Positions 41,831 to 53,586 of a DNA stretch of 64,000 bases are shown here, piece by piece. The translations under genes and the position numbers were made by a program. This DNA comes from Toxorhynchites rutilus septentrionalis. Lineage: Eukaryota; Arthropoda; Insecta; Diptera; Culicidae. Location: the NCBI RefSeq assembly GCF_029784135.1, contig NC_073744.1:14116929-14180928 (forward strand), given 5' to 3'. How positions within the stretch are numbered: position 1 is the stretch's first letter; each line of letters begins with the position of its first letter. The notes under the pieces are model-generated. The model was not told the origin of the DNA. It searched no databases and was given only the letters and a program-made list of their open reading frames with translations.

Positions 41831-43709
41831 ATGGATAACGTGGAAACTCAATTAATGCGTACTATTGACGATCACTTTTTTACGGATTGGGTTCTTTTAG
41901 GGTTGACGCCATTTGGAGGAATAATAGATCTTTCAAAATAGATTCAATTGGTAATGATGAAATTTCTCAATCCTGTGGAATCTTTAATCGATTTCGGCCA
42001 ATTTCTATGTCAGACAACTTTTTATATATTTTTTTCATCTGAGTTTGTAGTTGAAACATATTATTTTTCTTCTGTAATAATAATAGACTCATCATCCAAT
42101 TTATCAGTGTATCATCAAATCTCATGTCACGCACACAACAACAGCTCTCTAATCAATCCAATCAATACGTGTAATTTACCACACATTATGAACGTTAATG
42201 CATAACTAACTTCCCATCAAACAAAAGGGCTCGCGCTACGGTAGCTATAATAAATCTCAATTGGCTCGACACTCGATACTACGGAAACGACTGCCCGAAC
42301 TAAATGAATATGTCACATACGCGTGGGAACACTTCTAAACTACGCCACTGTATCATTAGCTGTCATTAGCGTAATTAGTGGACTCCGCCGGACGGCACGC
42401 GACAAAAATTCACGCGAATAACTAATCCGGTCGCACCCCCCTTCGTGGTAACCGTGACATGGGACCAAACCGCAAAAAGCGTTTAGCGGCCATAGCTTTT
42501 AATAACATACCTCTTGTGGGTGTGTGTGTGGGTATGCGTATGTGTACTCTTCCAATAAATCTACGATCTGTGATTGCATCAAAAATTACGACCCACGGAC
42601 CACTCTAATTAGAAAACGAGTAGCGGACACTCGACCCGAGTGAGAGTATGTTATATACAAACGTAATTAACATTTTAATTACAAAACCGGTGTACCTATT
42701 AAAAATATATGTATAGCAAAAAAAAATCAGCTTAGGGCTTTGGGGAACACTGGCTTCCCTCGATATGCTAGGCAATACACGGTGGTGAAGTGGCTAGTTA
42801 TTCTCGGACACGGAGGAAACGCCTTCGCTCCTTTGCACAACCGCCAACCGCCTTTTTGATGCACCTCCTTATCACCCTGAAGACATGCAGAATTGCAGAG
42901 AGGGGACGCAGGATAATTACGGCACATTAGCGCCGCTGCTTAAACGGTCGAGAGGACGGAAGGACATTATTTTGTGAGTGTATAGCGTCTTCTCCCCCAT
43001 GGAACAAGGCTCGAAAGGACTAACGATAACGTGACGCTGTCACATGAAGCTTTTGTTGGGTAATTTTTTATTCCAAGTTTGGTGCAACGGGAAAGGTGCC
43101 ACACGTTTTTAATTTGCTTCTGCCGTAAACTTATTCTGAATATAGAATTTAATTATAGCATGAATATCTCAAACAGTGTACTCACATCGCAGTAGCGCAG
43201 TTAATTCAGCAGATTCTGGGTCAGATTAATTCCCGGATGAAAGAGGGAGTATCCAAAGATAAGCTTTCGATTTTAAGACTGTCACAGCGCGGGATACGTT
43301 TTCCCATTTGGGGGGAGCGTTCTCTGCACGAGTTAGAACTGTCCCATTTGTCATTTGCGTGTCGAGAATGAAAGGAAATGATTCGCGTCTAAATCAAGTC
43401 TGATCCTTGAATGTTGTTTTCCTATGGCATTCGTTATCCGATTAATCAATTTCAGATGAAAGATAGACGGGTAATAAAATGCCATGAATGATGTTTGTAA
43501 CTCCAATAGATGCGAAAGCTTAACAAGTCTCTCAATGAAAAGAAATCGAATGAAATCATCTCTTTTCTAGTGTAAAGACGGTAAAGAAAATATTAAGAAT
43601 AAATTAGAGGCGAATGAACTGAAAAGTTTAAACCCTCTCAAAGCCAAAAAGAAGAAGAAGAATAAAATGAAACTCTTAGGTTTTAAAACAACGGCTGTCA
43701 ACTCGAATA
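41831..43709. other. Low-copy DNA, no gene recognised
   Basis: 41830-42230 is AT-rich. 42230-43050 is GC-richer and low-repeat with CATTAGCGTAATTAG-type motifs near 42360-42380. Neither contains a domain-bearing frame or transposon ends. 43050-43700 is AT-rich with a Lys-rich AAGAAGAAG run near 43650. Confidence 0.4.
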
Positions 43710-43785
43710 CACTTGACAAAAAAAATAGATAAACAGAGTGCGAAGTCGAAATTTTTAGGTTTTTAGGTTATTTATGAAGTTACAG
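43710..43785 (+). repeat. MITE family A, copy D, left arm
   Basis: TA (43708-43709) then CACTTGACAAAAAAAATAGA and CAGAGTGCGAAGTCGAAATT, as at 7369-7410. It is interrupted by the foldback element at 43786 and resumes at 44809-45052, where the outer TIR element begins. Confidence 0.65.
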
Positions 43786-44808
43786 AAAGGGCCTGACCAG
43801 GTAAGGGAGTAAAAAGTGCCCCAAACCAAATCACCAGCTGTATGGCAAATATTGTATAGGATATTAAATAAGAAATGTTGATGGTTTATTTGAACCTCTA
43901 TGTGTTTTAACATGAGATCTATAGTGAAAACCGTACTTTTTCGTTTATTTCACGCCATCCTCAAAAGCTTTGAGATAAAAATTTGAAAAAAATACTGAAT
44001 TTGCATCTTACTACGGTGTATCAAGAAAAATTATAAAAAAAAATTCATCAAAAATTTTAGTATTGAAATTTTTAAATAATTTGTTGTGGTATTTAGAGAT
44101 TCAGTACTACTCTAATTCATATTTAAATTTGTTCCTACGGCTTTTCTAGATATGTCTGATTTTTTTCAGTGTTGCGCGGTACAAAAAAATATTTTTTTTT
44201 ATTTCCAAAGGGTCTGGCTGGGTAAGGGAGTAAAAATTCCCCTAAACCAAATCACCAGCTGTATCGAAAATATTGTATAGGGTACTAAATAAAACATTTC
44301 GGCAGTAGTACCATATATTTGAGTCCTTATATGGTACACCATAGGATCTATGGTGAAAAATGCACCTTTTGGTTTTTTTCACGCCATTCTCAATAGTTTT
44401 AAAAAAAATATGAAAAAATACTGAAAGTACATCTTACTAAGGTGTATCGATAAATATCTTCAAACTGTTTTTTCATCACAAAATCTAATAATAAAAAAAT
44501 AATAATAAAAATAAGTTTTTATTTATATAATATTTTTTTAGCAATGACATTTTTTATGAAATTTTTTTTGATAATTTTTCTTGATACACCGTAGTAAGAT
44601 GAAAATCCAGTATTTTTATCTCGAAGCTTTTGAGGATGGCGTGTAATAAACGAAAAAGTACGTTTTTCGCTATAGATCCCATGTTAGACCACATAGAGGT
44701 TCAAATAAACCGCCAAAATTTCTTATTTAATATCTTATACAACATTTGCCATACAGCTTGTGATTTGGTTTGGGGGCACTTTTTACTCCCTTACCGGCCA
44801 GGCCCTTT
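43786..44808. mobile_element. Foldback-type element B (three arms)
   Basis: Ends AAAGGGCCTG and CAGGCCCTTT. Arm 1 (43786-44080) is inversely repeated as arm 3 (44525-44808) over about 290 bp with small differences. A third, more diverged copy in arm-1 orientation (44205-44500) lies between them. The core phrase GGTAAGGGAGTAAAAA is common to all. Flanks GTTACAG and GTTAGAA may be a weathered target duplication. Non-coding. Relics of the family are at 55432-55763 and 61775-61910. Confidence 0.75.
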
Positions 44809-45052
44809 GTTAGAAACCAACGCTACGTGAGATGCATATTATTCTGGAGTTTCAATTCTCAAATTTTGGAATAAAATATCATGAAGAAATATATCAAAAA
44901 TATATAAATATATAAATAAATTTCGTTGTGCTTTTTCATAAACTTTGTGGACTAACACAGCGTTTTGCTAACTAAGGCTATAACATATCCAATTAAATTT
45001 ATTAATTAACATTTATTTGATTCCTAGAGCGTTTCTGTAGGAACTTTCAATA
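44809..45052 (+). repeat. MITE family A, copy D, continuation
   Basis: Resumes after element B with ACCAACGCTACGTGAGATGC, parallel to ATCAACGCATAGAGATGGCA at 7456. It ends at the TA where the outer TIR element is inserted. Confidence 0.55.
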
Positions 45053-45368
45053 TACAACCATACCATGCCAAACCGATATAGTGGTTCTCAGATTTTCGTC
45101 AAACACATTAGACCCGATTTTTTTTTATTTTTTCATTAGGGTGCCCATTTTCATTTTAGGGTGGTCCGAAAAATTACTTTTTTCCACATTTTCTCAAAAA
45201 TGTCTTTTTTCAAAAATTCATTACTTTTGAACCACTGAACCGATTTAGATGACTTAAATATATCAAATTAAAGCCAATGAGCTAGTTTTGTTTGAAGACA
45301 TTACACTCGAAAAAAAGCTGATTTTGTTTTCGTAATTATTGATTGTAATTGTTTTTCATAGCTTTCGT

Positions 45369-47708
45369 CAGTGGTGGTCAACCGGCAGCCCGCAGCCTGA
45401 TTTGAAAAATGATGGAAATTTTTTTTTTCATCTGAGTGATGAATGAGTAAAGTTAGAAATTTCTTCAGAAAACTGAGTAGAATTAACTTAGTGAGTAATC
45501 TTTGTTAACCGTGTGTATTCAAGCTGATGACTGTCTGTTTTATTTCCCATTTTTTCTATAATTCTGACAGCTGTTCTTATTAGTACCCAATGGGCATCTT
45601 CACGCTTTTGGTATTGTTCTGCTCACACTCACATAAATTCATGCGGGTAACTGCTGTAATTGGTGCGCATTTTTTATTATGTATTTTTTTCGTAGCAAAA
45701 TTGCAAAAATTATTCTGAGAGCAATGTAATGAGTACGAAGTCTCCATCTAACAAGGATAAGGAACCGAGGTGGCCCCAAGCCGCGGATGTGATGCAATCC
45801 GAGTCGGTCGCCGACCTGCCTTCTGAAGCGGCGGCCTCTCGTAACCTGTGTTTTCACCGATTGCCTGGTTAGTTTGAAATATAGGAGAGAATCCTTTATT
45901 TAAGTCCAACCGAGCGTTAAGGGCGCTTTATTGCGCTTTCAGAATTGAAAAACAGTTGAGTTTATTTACATTTCAGTGTCTATTGGAAATCGCTTTATTT
46001 TGCTTGCAGCTGCGTGTCTTGTGTATATTGAAGCGAAACCAAAAACTGAATGAGAAAGGACTTGTTTTCTGTAGAAATGGTTCGAAACTTACTTTTTTAC
46101 GGACCTGAAATTTGATTCGTAGCTAAGCTGTTCCTGTAAAGAAGAGTTCAATCTGAAACGCTATTACGAGTAGAAGCATGCGTTAAAATGTTCAAGTATT
46201 TTTGGCACAATCCGTGCTGAAAAAACTGAGTTGAAAGAACAATTGAGTAGTCTGTGAATGTGTTGTGCATAGAAGCAAGCTACATTGTAACGGAAATAAT
46301 GCTGCCCAATCAAAGGGGTGTCATTGGATTATGAGTTTGCGAAGGAATGTATGGAGGCAGCGACTTAAACGAGTAGCCTATCACAACACAATCTGAGAAC
46401 TAATTTAAAGTTTGAAAATGAGATTTGCTGACATTATATTTTATTCAGTGACGGTGGATGAGAATACATATATTTTCGATACACTCAATTAGTTTTTTTT
46501 TTGGGAAATGTCCCAAGAATTTGAAGTGGCGGAATTGATTTGCCTTTTCCTGAGAAAGGAACGAAAAAAACCATCGACCGTACCGCGTAAAGTTCAACAG
46601 AAAAGCTATCATTTGTTAAAGAAATTTTTCGGTGCAGTTTGTGATGAAGTTCCTGATTTGCGTGGCAAATTTAATTTTAGTTTCGCTTTCCATACTTCAT
46701 ATTAATATTGACTGTTTACCTTAATGAAGAACGAAGGTGCTATTACTTATTTTCGAAAACATCCCGAAATTTTGGAGTAATACATGCGGTATCATTGCAT
46801 CGTACATCAGGAGAGAATTTCTGTGCCAAAATGTAGAGTTCAAGGATGTCATTAAGTATGTCGCCCAAAATTGTAAACTACATCAAATCACTTGCTTTGA
46901 TTCATCGTGAGTTCCAAGCGTTGAGGATTCCAAAAGCTAGGAATGTATAGCAGATCTAGCTTTCCTAATGAACATCACGAGCCTTATGAACAATTTGAAC
47001 TTGGGCCCTCAGGTGATGAAGGCTAATTTTTCTGGCAGGTTTGGGAACAAAACAGAACTCTCCAAATTTTTTTCTATTTCATTTAGTTTTCTTGATGAAC
47101 ATGCCCTCTTAAAAAATGCAGATGGAACTCATTGAAATGCAGTGTGATTCAGAACTGCGTGGCAAATTTGATAACCATGATTTTTTTTTTAGATTTCTTC
47201 TTCAAATTTGTTCCAGAAGCACGATTTCCAGAACAATGAAAACATGCTCATACTGCTTCTCTATTCGGATTCGGATTCTATTTACCTGAGAGAAATTGTT
47301 TTTCGTTATGAAACAATCATTTGAAAAATTCACATTTGATCATTTGAAAAATTCACTTCGCGTAGCAACCTCTAATGTCCAACAAACTGGTCCAAAAAAG
47401 TTGTTCAGATGAAATGGAAACGGTGTTGAAGTATGCTTGTATTTCAGCATATTTTATATTATAACAAAATAATAAATATTGTAATAAAATTTTTAATGAC
47501 TGATAGAACACCCATTTTAATCGTGATACCATTTTCATATTATAGAACAGAACACTTCCTAATTTAAATGAGAGCCATAGAAAGAATCGGTTAAATTCGC
47601 ACATTGTACTTTTTATCATAAACAGCAATGAGAAAAAATAATTGCGGCCCGCGATTATGATAAAAAATCTGATGCGGCCCGCATCATGCCTATACCTGGC
47701 CACTACTG
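45369..47708 (+). mobile_element. hAT transposon
   Basis: 2,340 bp with an exact 8 bp duplication GCTTTCGT at 45361-45368 and 47709-47716. Ends are CAGTGGTGG and, reverse-complemented, CAGTAGTGG, with GCCCGC-rich subterminal DNA typical of Charlie-like hAT elements. It carries a decayed transposase. Confidence 0.92.
45730..47380 (+). pseudogene. hAT transposase pseudogene (GTF2IRD2/ZBED-like)
   Basis: The start region reads MSTKSPSNKDKEP. Later fragments in shifting frames read SVTVDEN (near 46445; first acidic block), CIVHQE then FKDVIKYVAQ (46795-46870), a REFQAL-type piece and LIEMQCDSELRGKF (near 47125-47170). It ends NSLRVATSN (near 47350). The order matches hAT transposases of the group that gave rise to vertebrate GTF2IRD2 and ZBED5-like genes, from family knowledge. 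Many stops and frameshifts; the product is lost. Confidence 0.72.
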
Positions 47709-48348
47709 GCTTTCGTGGTTTCGGAACTGTGGTCACCATATTTTACATATTTTTTTCTTGAAAGCAGAGGTTTTTTACATAACAGATCCGAATATCAGAG
47801 AGGTGTTTTTTTCGCTTTCCAGTGGTTTTGCAAAGTTAACATGTTTTTCAGTTTTCGTTCAATATTCTTATGCGACTGGATACCATCTATGCGACTAGAA
47901 CCCAATTTTTATGCATATTTGGTATTTCATGTGGTTTCAAATTGGTATATCGACCATCGGCCCGGCAGTTTAAAAGTTATGAATTTAAAAAAAAGTCATT
48001 TTTTTTTTTTTTTAATTCGTTTATTTTTACAGGCTCAGTTACTTAAGTTTAAAGGAGCCGAATTCTTAAATATAATTTTAAAACTATATATATAAACAAT
48101 TTTCTTACATCTATGGTTAGTAAGGTGGAAAACCGATTACTCGCGGTGTACTCGAGCTTAGGAGGGTGACATATTTTTAGGAGAAGGATGGGATATAAGG
48201 AAATTGTAACAATGTTGATGAACACTCAATTTATAAATCTATTCGTATATCTATAGTGTATTTACATTTCAACTTATTCTACTATTTATAGTAAGGGGAC
48301 GAATTACCCGCAAAGGAAGGAAAGGAGGGTATAAGGATGTAGGGGCAA

Positions 48349-49776
48349 TCACACACGAAGATCTATAGCTTTAAGGAAAACATATATATGGGACATGTAA
48401 TCAAGGTCTAATCGAGCCAACACATCTCTCACCGGCACATTGGGCTGTCTTCCTCGGGCCCGAAGGGAGTTTTTTAAATTCGATCTGGCGACCAGATACA
48501 CCTCGCACGACCAAACAATGTGCTCGATGTCGTGATAACCTTGGCCACAAACGCAGAGATTGCTGCTGGCAAGATTGAAACGGAAGAGTAGTGCATCTAA
48601 CGAACAGTGATTGGACATGAGTCGGGAGAAGGTGCGAATAAAGTCCCGACTCAAGTCCAGGCTTTTGAACCACGGTTTGAGGCTAACCTTAGGGATAATC
48701 GAGTGAAACCACCGGCCCAATTCATCTTCGTTCCACTTACGTTGCCAGTTAGCGATGGTATTTTTGCGGACTAAAGAATAAAATTCATTGAAGGCGATTT
48801 GACGCTGATAAATATCGCCTTCAATTGCACCTACCTTTGCTAATGAGTCAGCCCTCTCATTACCCAGAATTGAGCAATGTGAAGGGACCCAGACAAAGGT
48901 AATGACATAACAGCGTCTGGATAAAGCACTCAAAATTTCTCGTATTCTCTCAAGGAAGTACGGCGAGTGCTTTTCCGGCCTCACTGAACGGATAGCTTCG
49001 ACAGAGCTAAGACTATCCGTTACAATGTAATAGTGTTCAACAGGTCGTGAGGCGACGCTGTCCAGCGCCCAATGAATTGCTGCCAATTCAGCAATATACA
49101 CTGAGCAAGGATTCTGAAGACTGTGTGAGGTGCTAAAAAATTCGTTGAACACTCCAAATCCTGTGGACTCGTTTATAGTGGACCCATCAGTAAAGTACAT
49201 ATTATCACAATTGATACCCCCATACTTTTCATCGAAGATCGTTGGAGCGATCCTCGATCGTTGGTAATCTGAATATCCATGGATATCTTGCTTCATGGAC
49301 AGATCAAAATGCACAGAGGAATTGATGTAGTCAGGGAAACAAACACGGTTGGGAATATACGAAGAAGGATCAACCTGCATGGAGATGAACTCATGATATG
49401 AACTCATGAACCCGGAGTGAAAATTTAGCTCGATCAGCTGCTCAAAATTTCCGATCACCAATGGGTTCATGACCTTACACCGGATGAGGAACCGAAGAGA
49501 TAATAAATTGAAGCGATCTTTTAGTGGGAGTAGGCCTGCCAAAACCTCGAGACTCATGGTATGCGTTGAGGGCATACATCCCAACGCGATACGGAGACAA
49601 AGATACTGAATTCGCTCGAGTTTAATGAGGTGTGTTTTGGCAGCTGATTGAAAACAGAAACTGCCATACTCCATCACTGAGAGAATAGTTGTCGATACAA
49701 CATTATAAGATCTTCTGGGTGGGCTCCCCACCAGGTGCCGGTAATTGTACGGAGAAAGTTTATTCTTTGTTGACAT
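48349..49776 (-). pseudogene. LINE ORF2, C-terminal part (RT end, RNase H)
   Basis: 475 codons in a different frame from the N-terminal ORF2 piece. The genuine part starts near TTILSVMEYGSFCFQ. RNase H has TDGST (first Asp), AELAAIHWALDS (Glu), VTDSLSS (Asp) and HCSILGNERADSLAK (His...Asp). A C-terminal CVCGQGYHDIEHIVWSC zinc-binding motif is usual for this group. The frame difference is explained by one missing A near 49692 relative to the copy at 37088, so this product is separated from the RT by a recent one-base loss. Confidence 0.88.
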
Positions 49777-52034
49777 TTTTTACTCAGATACCTAATATGG
49801 GCCCCCCAAGTACATTTGGAGTCGAACCAGACCCCAAGATACTTGAATGACATAGCATGAGTGATCGGTTTACCCAAAAGTTGAAGCTTTGGTTTTGCTG
49901 GTCTATGCTTCCTAGAAAAAACCATCACCTCTGTTTTCTCCGTGGAGAATTCGATCCCTAGCCCAATGGCCCAGGTTGAAAAATTGTTCAAAGTATCTTG
50001 TAAGGGTCCTTGCAGGTCGGATTCGTTTGATCCTACGACAGACACCACTCCATCATCTGCAAGTTGTCTTAGGCTGCAATTTCGTGTAAGGCAATTGTCG
50101 ATGTCGCTTACATAGAAGTTGTACAAAAGGGGACTTAAACATGAGCCCTGGGGGAGGCCCATGTAAGAGACCCGACTTACTGCCGAATCTCCGTGAGAAA
50201 AGTTCAACTGTTTCTCACAAAGCAAGTTATATAACATATTATTCAACAGAGGCGGCAGACCCCGAGAGTGTAATTTGTCCGACAAAACCTCTATTGAAAC
50301 AGAATCGAAGGCCCCCTTTATGTCCAAGAATACTGAAGCCATTTGTTTTTTTTCGGCGTAAGCCATTTGAATTTCTGAAGAAAGCAACGCAAGACAATCA
50401 TTCGTCCCCTTGCCCCTGCGGAACCCATATTGTGTATCTGAGAGTAGGCCATTCGTTTCAACCCATCGATCAAGGCGAAACAAGATCATTTTCTCCAACA
50501 ATTTCCGTATACAAGACAGCATTGCTATTGGGCGGTACGAATTGAAGTCGGACGCGGGTTTTCCGGGTTTTTGAATAGCTATAACTCGTACTTGTCTCCA
50601 ATCATCTGGAACAATATTATTCTCCAGAAACCGATTGAATAAATTCAACAAGCGATGTTTCGCCACATCAGGGAGGTTTTTCAGCAAGTTGAACTTAATT
50701 CTATCCGATCCCGGAGCAGAATTGTTACATGAGAGCAGAGCAAGAGAGAATTCTACCATCGAAAACTCGGAATCAAGATCGCACCTACCTTGTGGTATAT
50801 CTCGAACAATTTTTTGCACAGGAGCGGAATCAGGACAAACCTTCCGTGCAAAATTAAAAATCCATCGATGTGAATATTCTTCGCTTTCATTCGTTGAAGA
50901 GCGATTTCTCATGTTTCGAGCCACTTTCCATAATTTTTTCATTGACGTTTCTCGTGACAAACCTCCCACGAAATTTCGCCAATAAGCACGTGTTTTCCCT
51001 TTGATTAAGTTTTTAAATTGATCTTCAAGGGCTAAATACGTTTGAAAATTTTCAGGGGTTCCACGTTTCCGAAAAGCTTTAAATGCATTCGATTTTTCTA
51101 CATAAAGCTTGGAACATTGGCTATCCCACCATAGATTGGGAGGCCTTCGGGAAATGGTGGAACCTGGGATGGGTTTCGTTTGAGCGCGAACCGCGCTGTC
51201 ATAGAACAAACGAGATAGGAAGTTATACTCCTCCAATGGAGGTAAACCATCTCTGGAATTGATGGCTAGAGCAATCGCGTCCGCATATTTTTTCCAGTCA
51301 ATGTGTTTTGTGAGGTCATATGCCATGTTTATAGATTCAGAAGAATTCGACCCAATGGTGATGGAAATTTTGATTGGCAAGTGATCACTACCGTTGGGGT
51401 TCTGGATTACATTCCACTTGCAATCTAACGATAGTGAATTCGAGCAAAGCGAGAGGTCAAGAGCACTTGGGTTAGCAGGAGGTTTAGGTACACGTGTTGT
51501 TTCCCCAGTGTTCAAAACGGTCATATTGAAGCTGTTACAAAGGTCATATATCAACAATGAACGATTGTCGTCGGACTGTTCCCCCCAGGCAGTTCCGTGA
51601 GAGTTGAAGTCTCCCAAGATCAATCGTGGCTCAGGAAGGAGTGAGCACATGTCATCAAGTTGTTTGCGGCTAACCGCAGCTCTCGGAGGCCAATACAAGC
51701 TGACAATACAGAGGTCTTTGCCTCTGATGTTTGCATGACAAGCAACAGCTTCGATCCCTCCAATAGGTGGAAGGTCAATTCGAAAAAATGAGTGGCACTT
51801 ATTGATCCCCAATAGTACCCCTCCGTATCTGTCATCACGGTCCAAGCGTATAATATTAAAATCGTGGAAAGAGATATCATCTCGCGAAGAAAGCCAAGTT
51901 TCGGACAGAGCAAAAACATCACAATTGAAGTTATGAATTAAAAATTTGAATGTATCCAATTTAGGGATAAGACTACGACAATTCCACTGAAAAACAGTGA
52001 TATCTCCGACCTCTCTATCTAAATTAGACATCAA
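49674..52034 (-). CDS. LINE ORF2, endonuclease and reverse transcriptase
   Basis: 786 residues. An apurinic-type endonuclease occupies about 10-225 (FQWNCRSLIPKL; ALSETWLSS; LILGDFNSHGTAWGE; GSDHLPI). RT follows, with FRRGKGTNDC, VFLDIKGAFDSVS (about 565), GLPQGSCLSPLLYNFY and RQLADDGVVS (about 655, LADD variant of the catalytic box). It ends early at LYRQLFSQ where a one-base deletion near 49692 shifts the frame. ORF1 overlaps its start by 11 nt, as in dicistronic LINEs. Endonuclease and RT motifs look intact. Confidence 0.9.
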   Translation of the reverse strand: MMSNLDREVGDITVFQWNCRSLIPKLDTFKFLIHNFNCDVFALSETWLSSRDDISFHDFNIIRLDRDDRYGGVLLGINKCHSFFRIDLPPIGGIEAVACHANIRGKDLCIVSLYWPPRAAVSRKQLDDMCSLLPEPRLILGDFNSHGTAWGEQSDDNRSLLIYDLCNSFNMTVLNTGETTRVPKPPANPSALDLSLCSNSLSLDCKWNVIQNPNGSDHLPIKISITIGSNSSESINMAYDLTKHIDWKKYADAIALAINSRDGLPPLEEYNFLSRLFYDSAVRAQTKPIPGSTISRRPPNLWWDSQCSKLYVEKSNAFKAFRKRGTPENFQTYLALEDQFKNLIKGKTRAYWRNFVGGLSRETSMKKLWKVARNMRNRSSTNESEEYSHRWIFNFARKVCPDSAPVQKIVRDIPQGRCDLDSEFSMVEFSLALLSCNNSAPGSDRIKFNLLKNLPDVAKHRLLNLFNRFLENNIVPDDWRQVRVIAIQKPGKPASDFNSYRPIAMLSCIRKLLEKMILFRLDRWVETNGLLSDTQYGFRRGKGTNDCLALLSSEIQMAYAEKKQMASVFLDIKGAFDSVSIEVLSDKLHSRGLPPLLNNMLYNLLCEKQLNFSHGDSAVSRVSYMGLPQGSCLSPLLYNFYVSDIDNCLTRNCSLRQLADDGVVSVVGSNESDLQGPLQDTLNNFSTWAIGLGIEFSTEKTEVMVFSRKHRPAKPKLQLLGKPITHAMSFKYLGVWFDSKCTWGAHIRYLSKKCQQRINFLRTITGTWWGAHPEDLIMLYRQLFSQ

Positions 52035-53586
52035 GAGAGATAATCATTGCAAGGAGGGGCCATGTTTGCATCAATTGCTGTAAAATTGTCTTTAATACTG
52101 GAAGCATTGAGATGACAAGGGTTCTGATGGAGTCGGAAACATTAAAACACTTGAGGATTTGATCCAAAAGGTCAGACAACTTTATAAATCCCGATTGGGA
52201 AGTTGAGCTGGACGGAAAAACAGGGACAGTTGGGGTTTTTGATGTCCCCTCGAGTGCTGGGTCGTTCGAAGGTGAACTATTCCCACGGAAACCAGGAGGA
52301 ACCTGATTTTGCTTGTCCGCTGCACTCGATTTTTTAGGCAAGCTAACTGGGGGTATCACCGGGGGGACTTGTTCTTGAACTTTGGGAGTGGTCACATTTT
52401 TGCGCCGGGGATTCCCTTTGAAAATAAACGGTGTGCCCCCGCTAGCTGTGTCCGCTTCCATTTCATCAACTGGCAACGTGGAAAAGGTATTGTGTGTTGA
52501 GATTGGTTGTTGTTGTTGTTGGGCCAGTGGAGAAGCGCCCTTTAAAATTTCCGCAAAAGTGCGCTTCGAGCGTTCCTTTAAAGAGCGTTTCTGTTTCTCC
52601 CAGCGACTCTTGTAAGTTTCACAAGCTGAGAGCGCGTGTGGGGATCCTCCGCAATATGGACACTTATGCTCAGTCGCACTGCAGGATTTCCCCTCATGTT
52701 GCTCTCCGCAAGTGGCACAGCGCTCCTTGTTGGCACAATAATCTGAAGTGTGACCAACTGACTTGCATTTGTTGCAAGTCATGGGCTTTGGCACGAAGAG
52801 TCGCACAGGTAGTCTCAATTTGTCCACCATAACGTAGTCAGGGAGGGCGGCACCAGCAAAGGTGACTCGAAACGAGTCTGACGGCGTAAATTTAGTTTGG
52901 TCCCCATCATGGGAGAGTTTCCCGAGTTGGCGACAGTCCAAGATCTTTACTTCCATTGAAGGAAGCTTCTTGAACTTGCCTTTTCCTTCTTTTTTTATTT
53001 GTTCGCTCGTCAGACCCGTTTCAGTTATCACCCCCTCAATTTCTACGTTATGGGAGGGTATAAATGTTCTATATTCGAGAGTGAAGTGTTGGTCAGCAAC
53101 AATCTCGTTTGCGTGTTTCCGTTCATTCACGACAACCCGCAATTTGTTCGGTCTAACCCTGCGAATTTCAGATACAGAAGTGTATCTGGCCAGATCTTTC
53201 ATGATCTGAATCACGTTAAGGCTTTTTCCTTTTGGTTTTGGCCGGAGGAAAACAACCCACGGACCAGTTCCAGGTGCATCTTCTGGATAAACTCTGACAC
53301 GTGGAGCGGAAACAACAGAGGGAGAAGACGAGGACGAGGATTGGGTTGGATCGGAAACATCAGAAGGGGGAAGCGAAATCGATGATGGGAGAGGGGGAGT
53401 GGAAGTAACAGTCGGTTCAGAAGGGAGGTTTGCTATTTTCTTAGAGGGGGGCTTGGAAGGATGAGCAGATTCGTCCCCAGAAGAATTATCTTCTTTTTGA
53501 GGAACTCGTTTATGTTTTTTCCCAGATCTTAAATGAGATTCATTATCGGAGATCTCCATCTCTGGAGATCCTCCACTATCCTCCAT
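52024..53586 (-). CDS. LINE ORF1 RNA-binding protein
   Basis: 520 residues. N-terminal Ser/Pro-rich acidic region; a middle fold starting GTGPWVVFLRPKPKG, typical of I/jockey-type ORF1. Then three zinc knuckles at about 270-325: CNKCKSVGHTSDYC, CATCGEQHEGKSC and CPYCGGSPHALSAC. A low-complexity region and a hydrophobic C-terminus follow. Expected to coat the LINE RNA and form the particle with ORF2. The frame is intact. Confidence 0.9.
   Translation of the reverse strand: MEDSGGSPEMEISDNESHLRSGKKHKRVPQKEDNSSGDESAHPSKPPSKKIANLPSEPTVTSTPPLPSSISLPPSDVSDPTQSSSSSSPSVVSAPRVRVYPEDAPGTGPWVVFLRPKPKGKSLNVIQIMKDLARYTSVSEIRRVRPNKLRVVVNERKHANEIVADQHFTLEYRTFIPSHNVEIEGVITETGLTSEQIKKEGKGKFKKLPSMEVKILDCRQLGKLSHDGDQTKFTPSDSFRVTFAGAALPDYVMVDKLRLPVRLFVPKPMTCNKCKSVGHTSDYCANKERCATCGEQHEGKSCSATEHKCPYCGGSPHALSACETYKSRWEKQKRSLKERSKRTFAEILKGASPLAQQQQQPISTHNTFSTLPVDEMEADTASGGTPFIFKGNPRRKNVTTPKVQEQVPPVIPPVSLPKKSSAADKQNQVPPGFRGNSSPSNDPALEGTSKTPTVPVFPSSSTSQSGFIKLSDLLDQILKCFNVSDSIRTLVISMLPVLKTILQQLMQTWPLLAMIISLDV

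Noticed and set aside
50141..53385. Plus-strand frames of 60-134 codons opposite the LINE
   Set aside because: They are antisense shadows of ORF1 and ORF2 with no motifs of their own.
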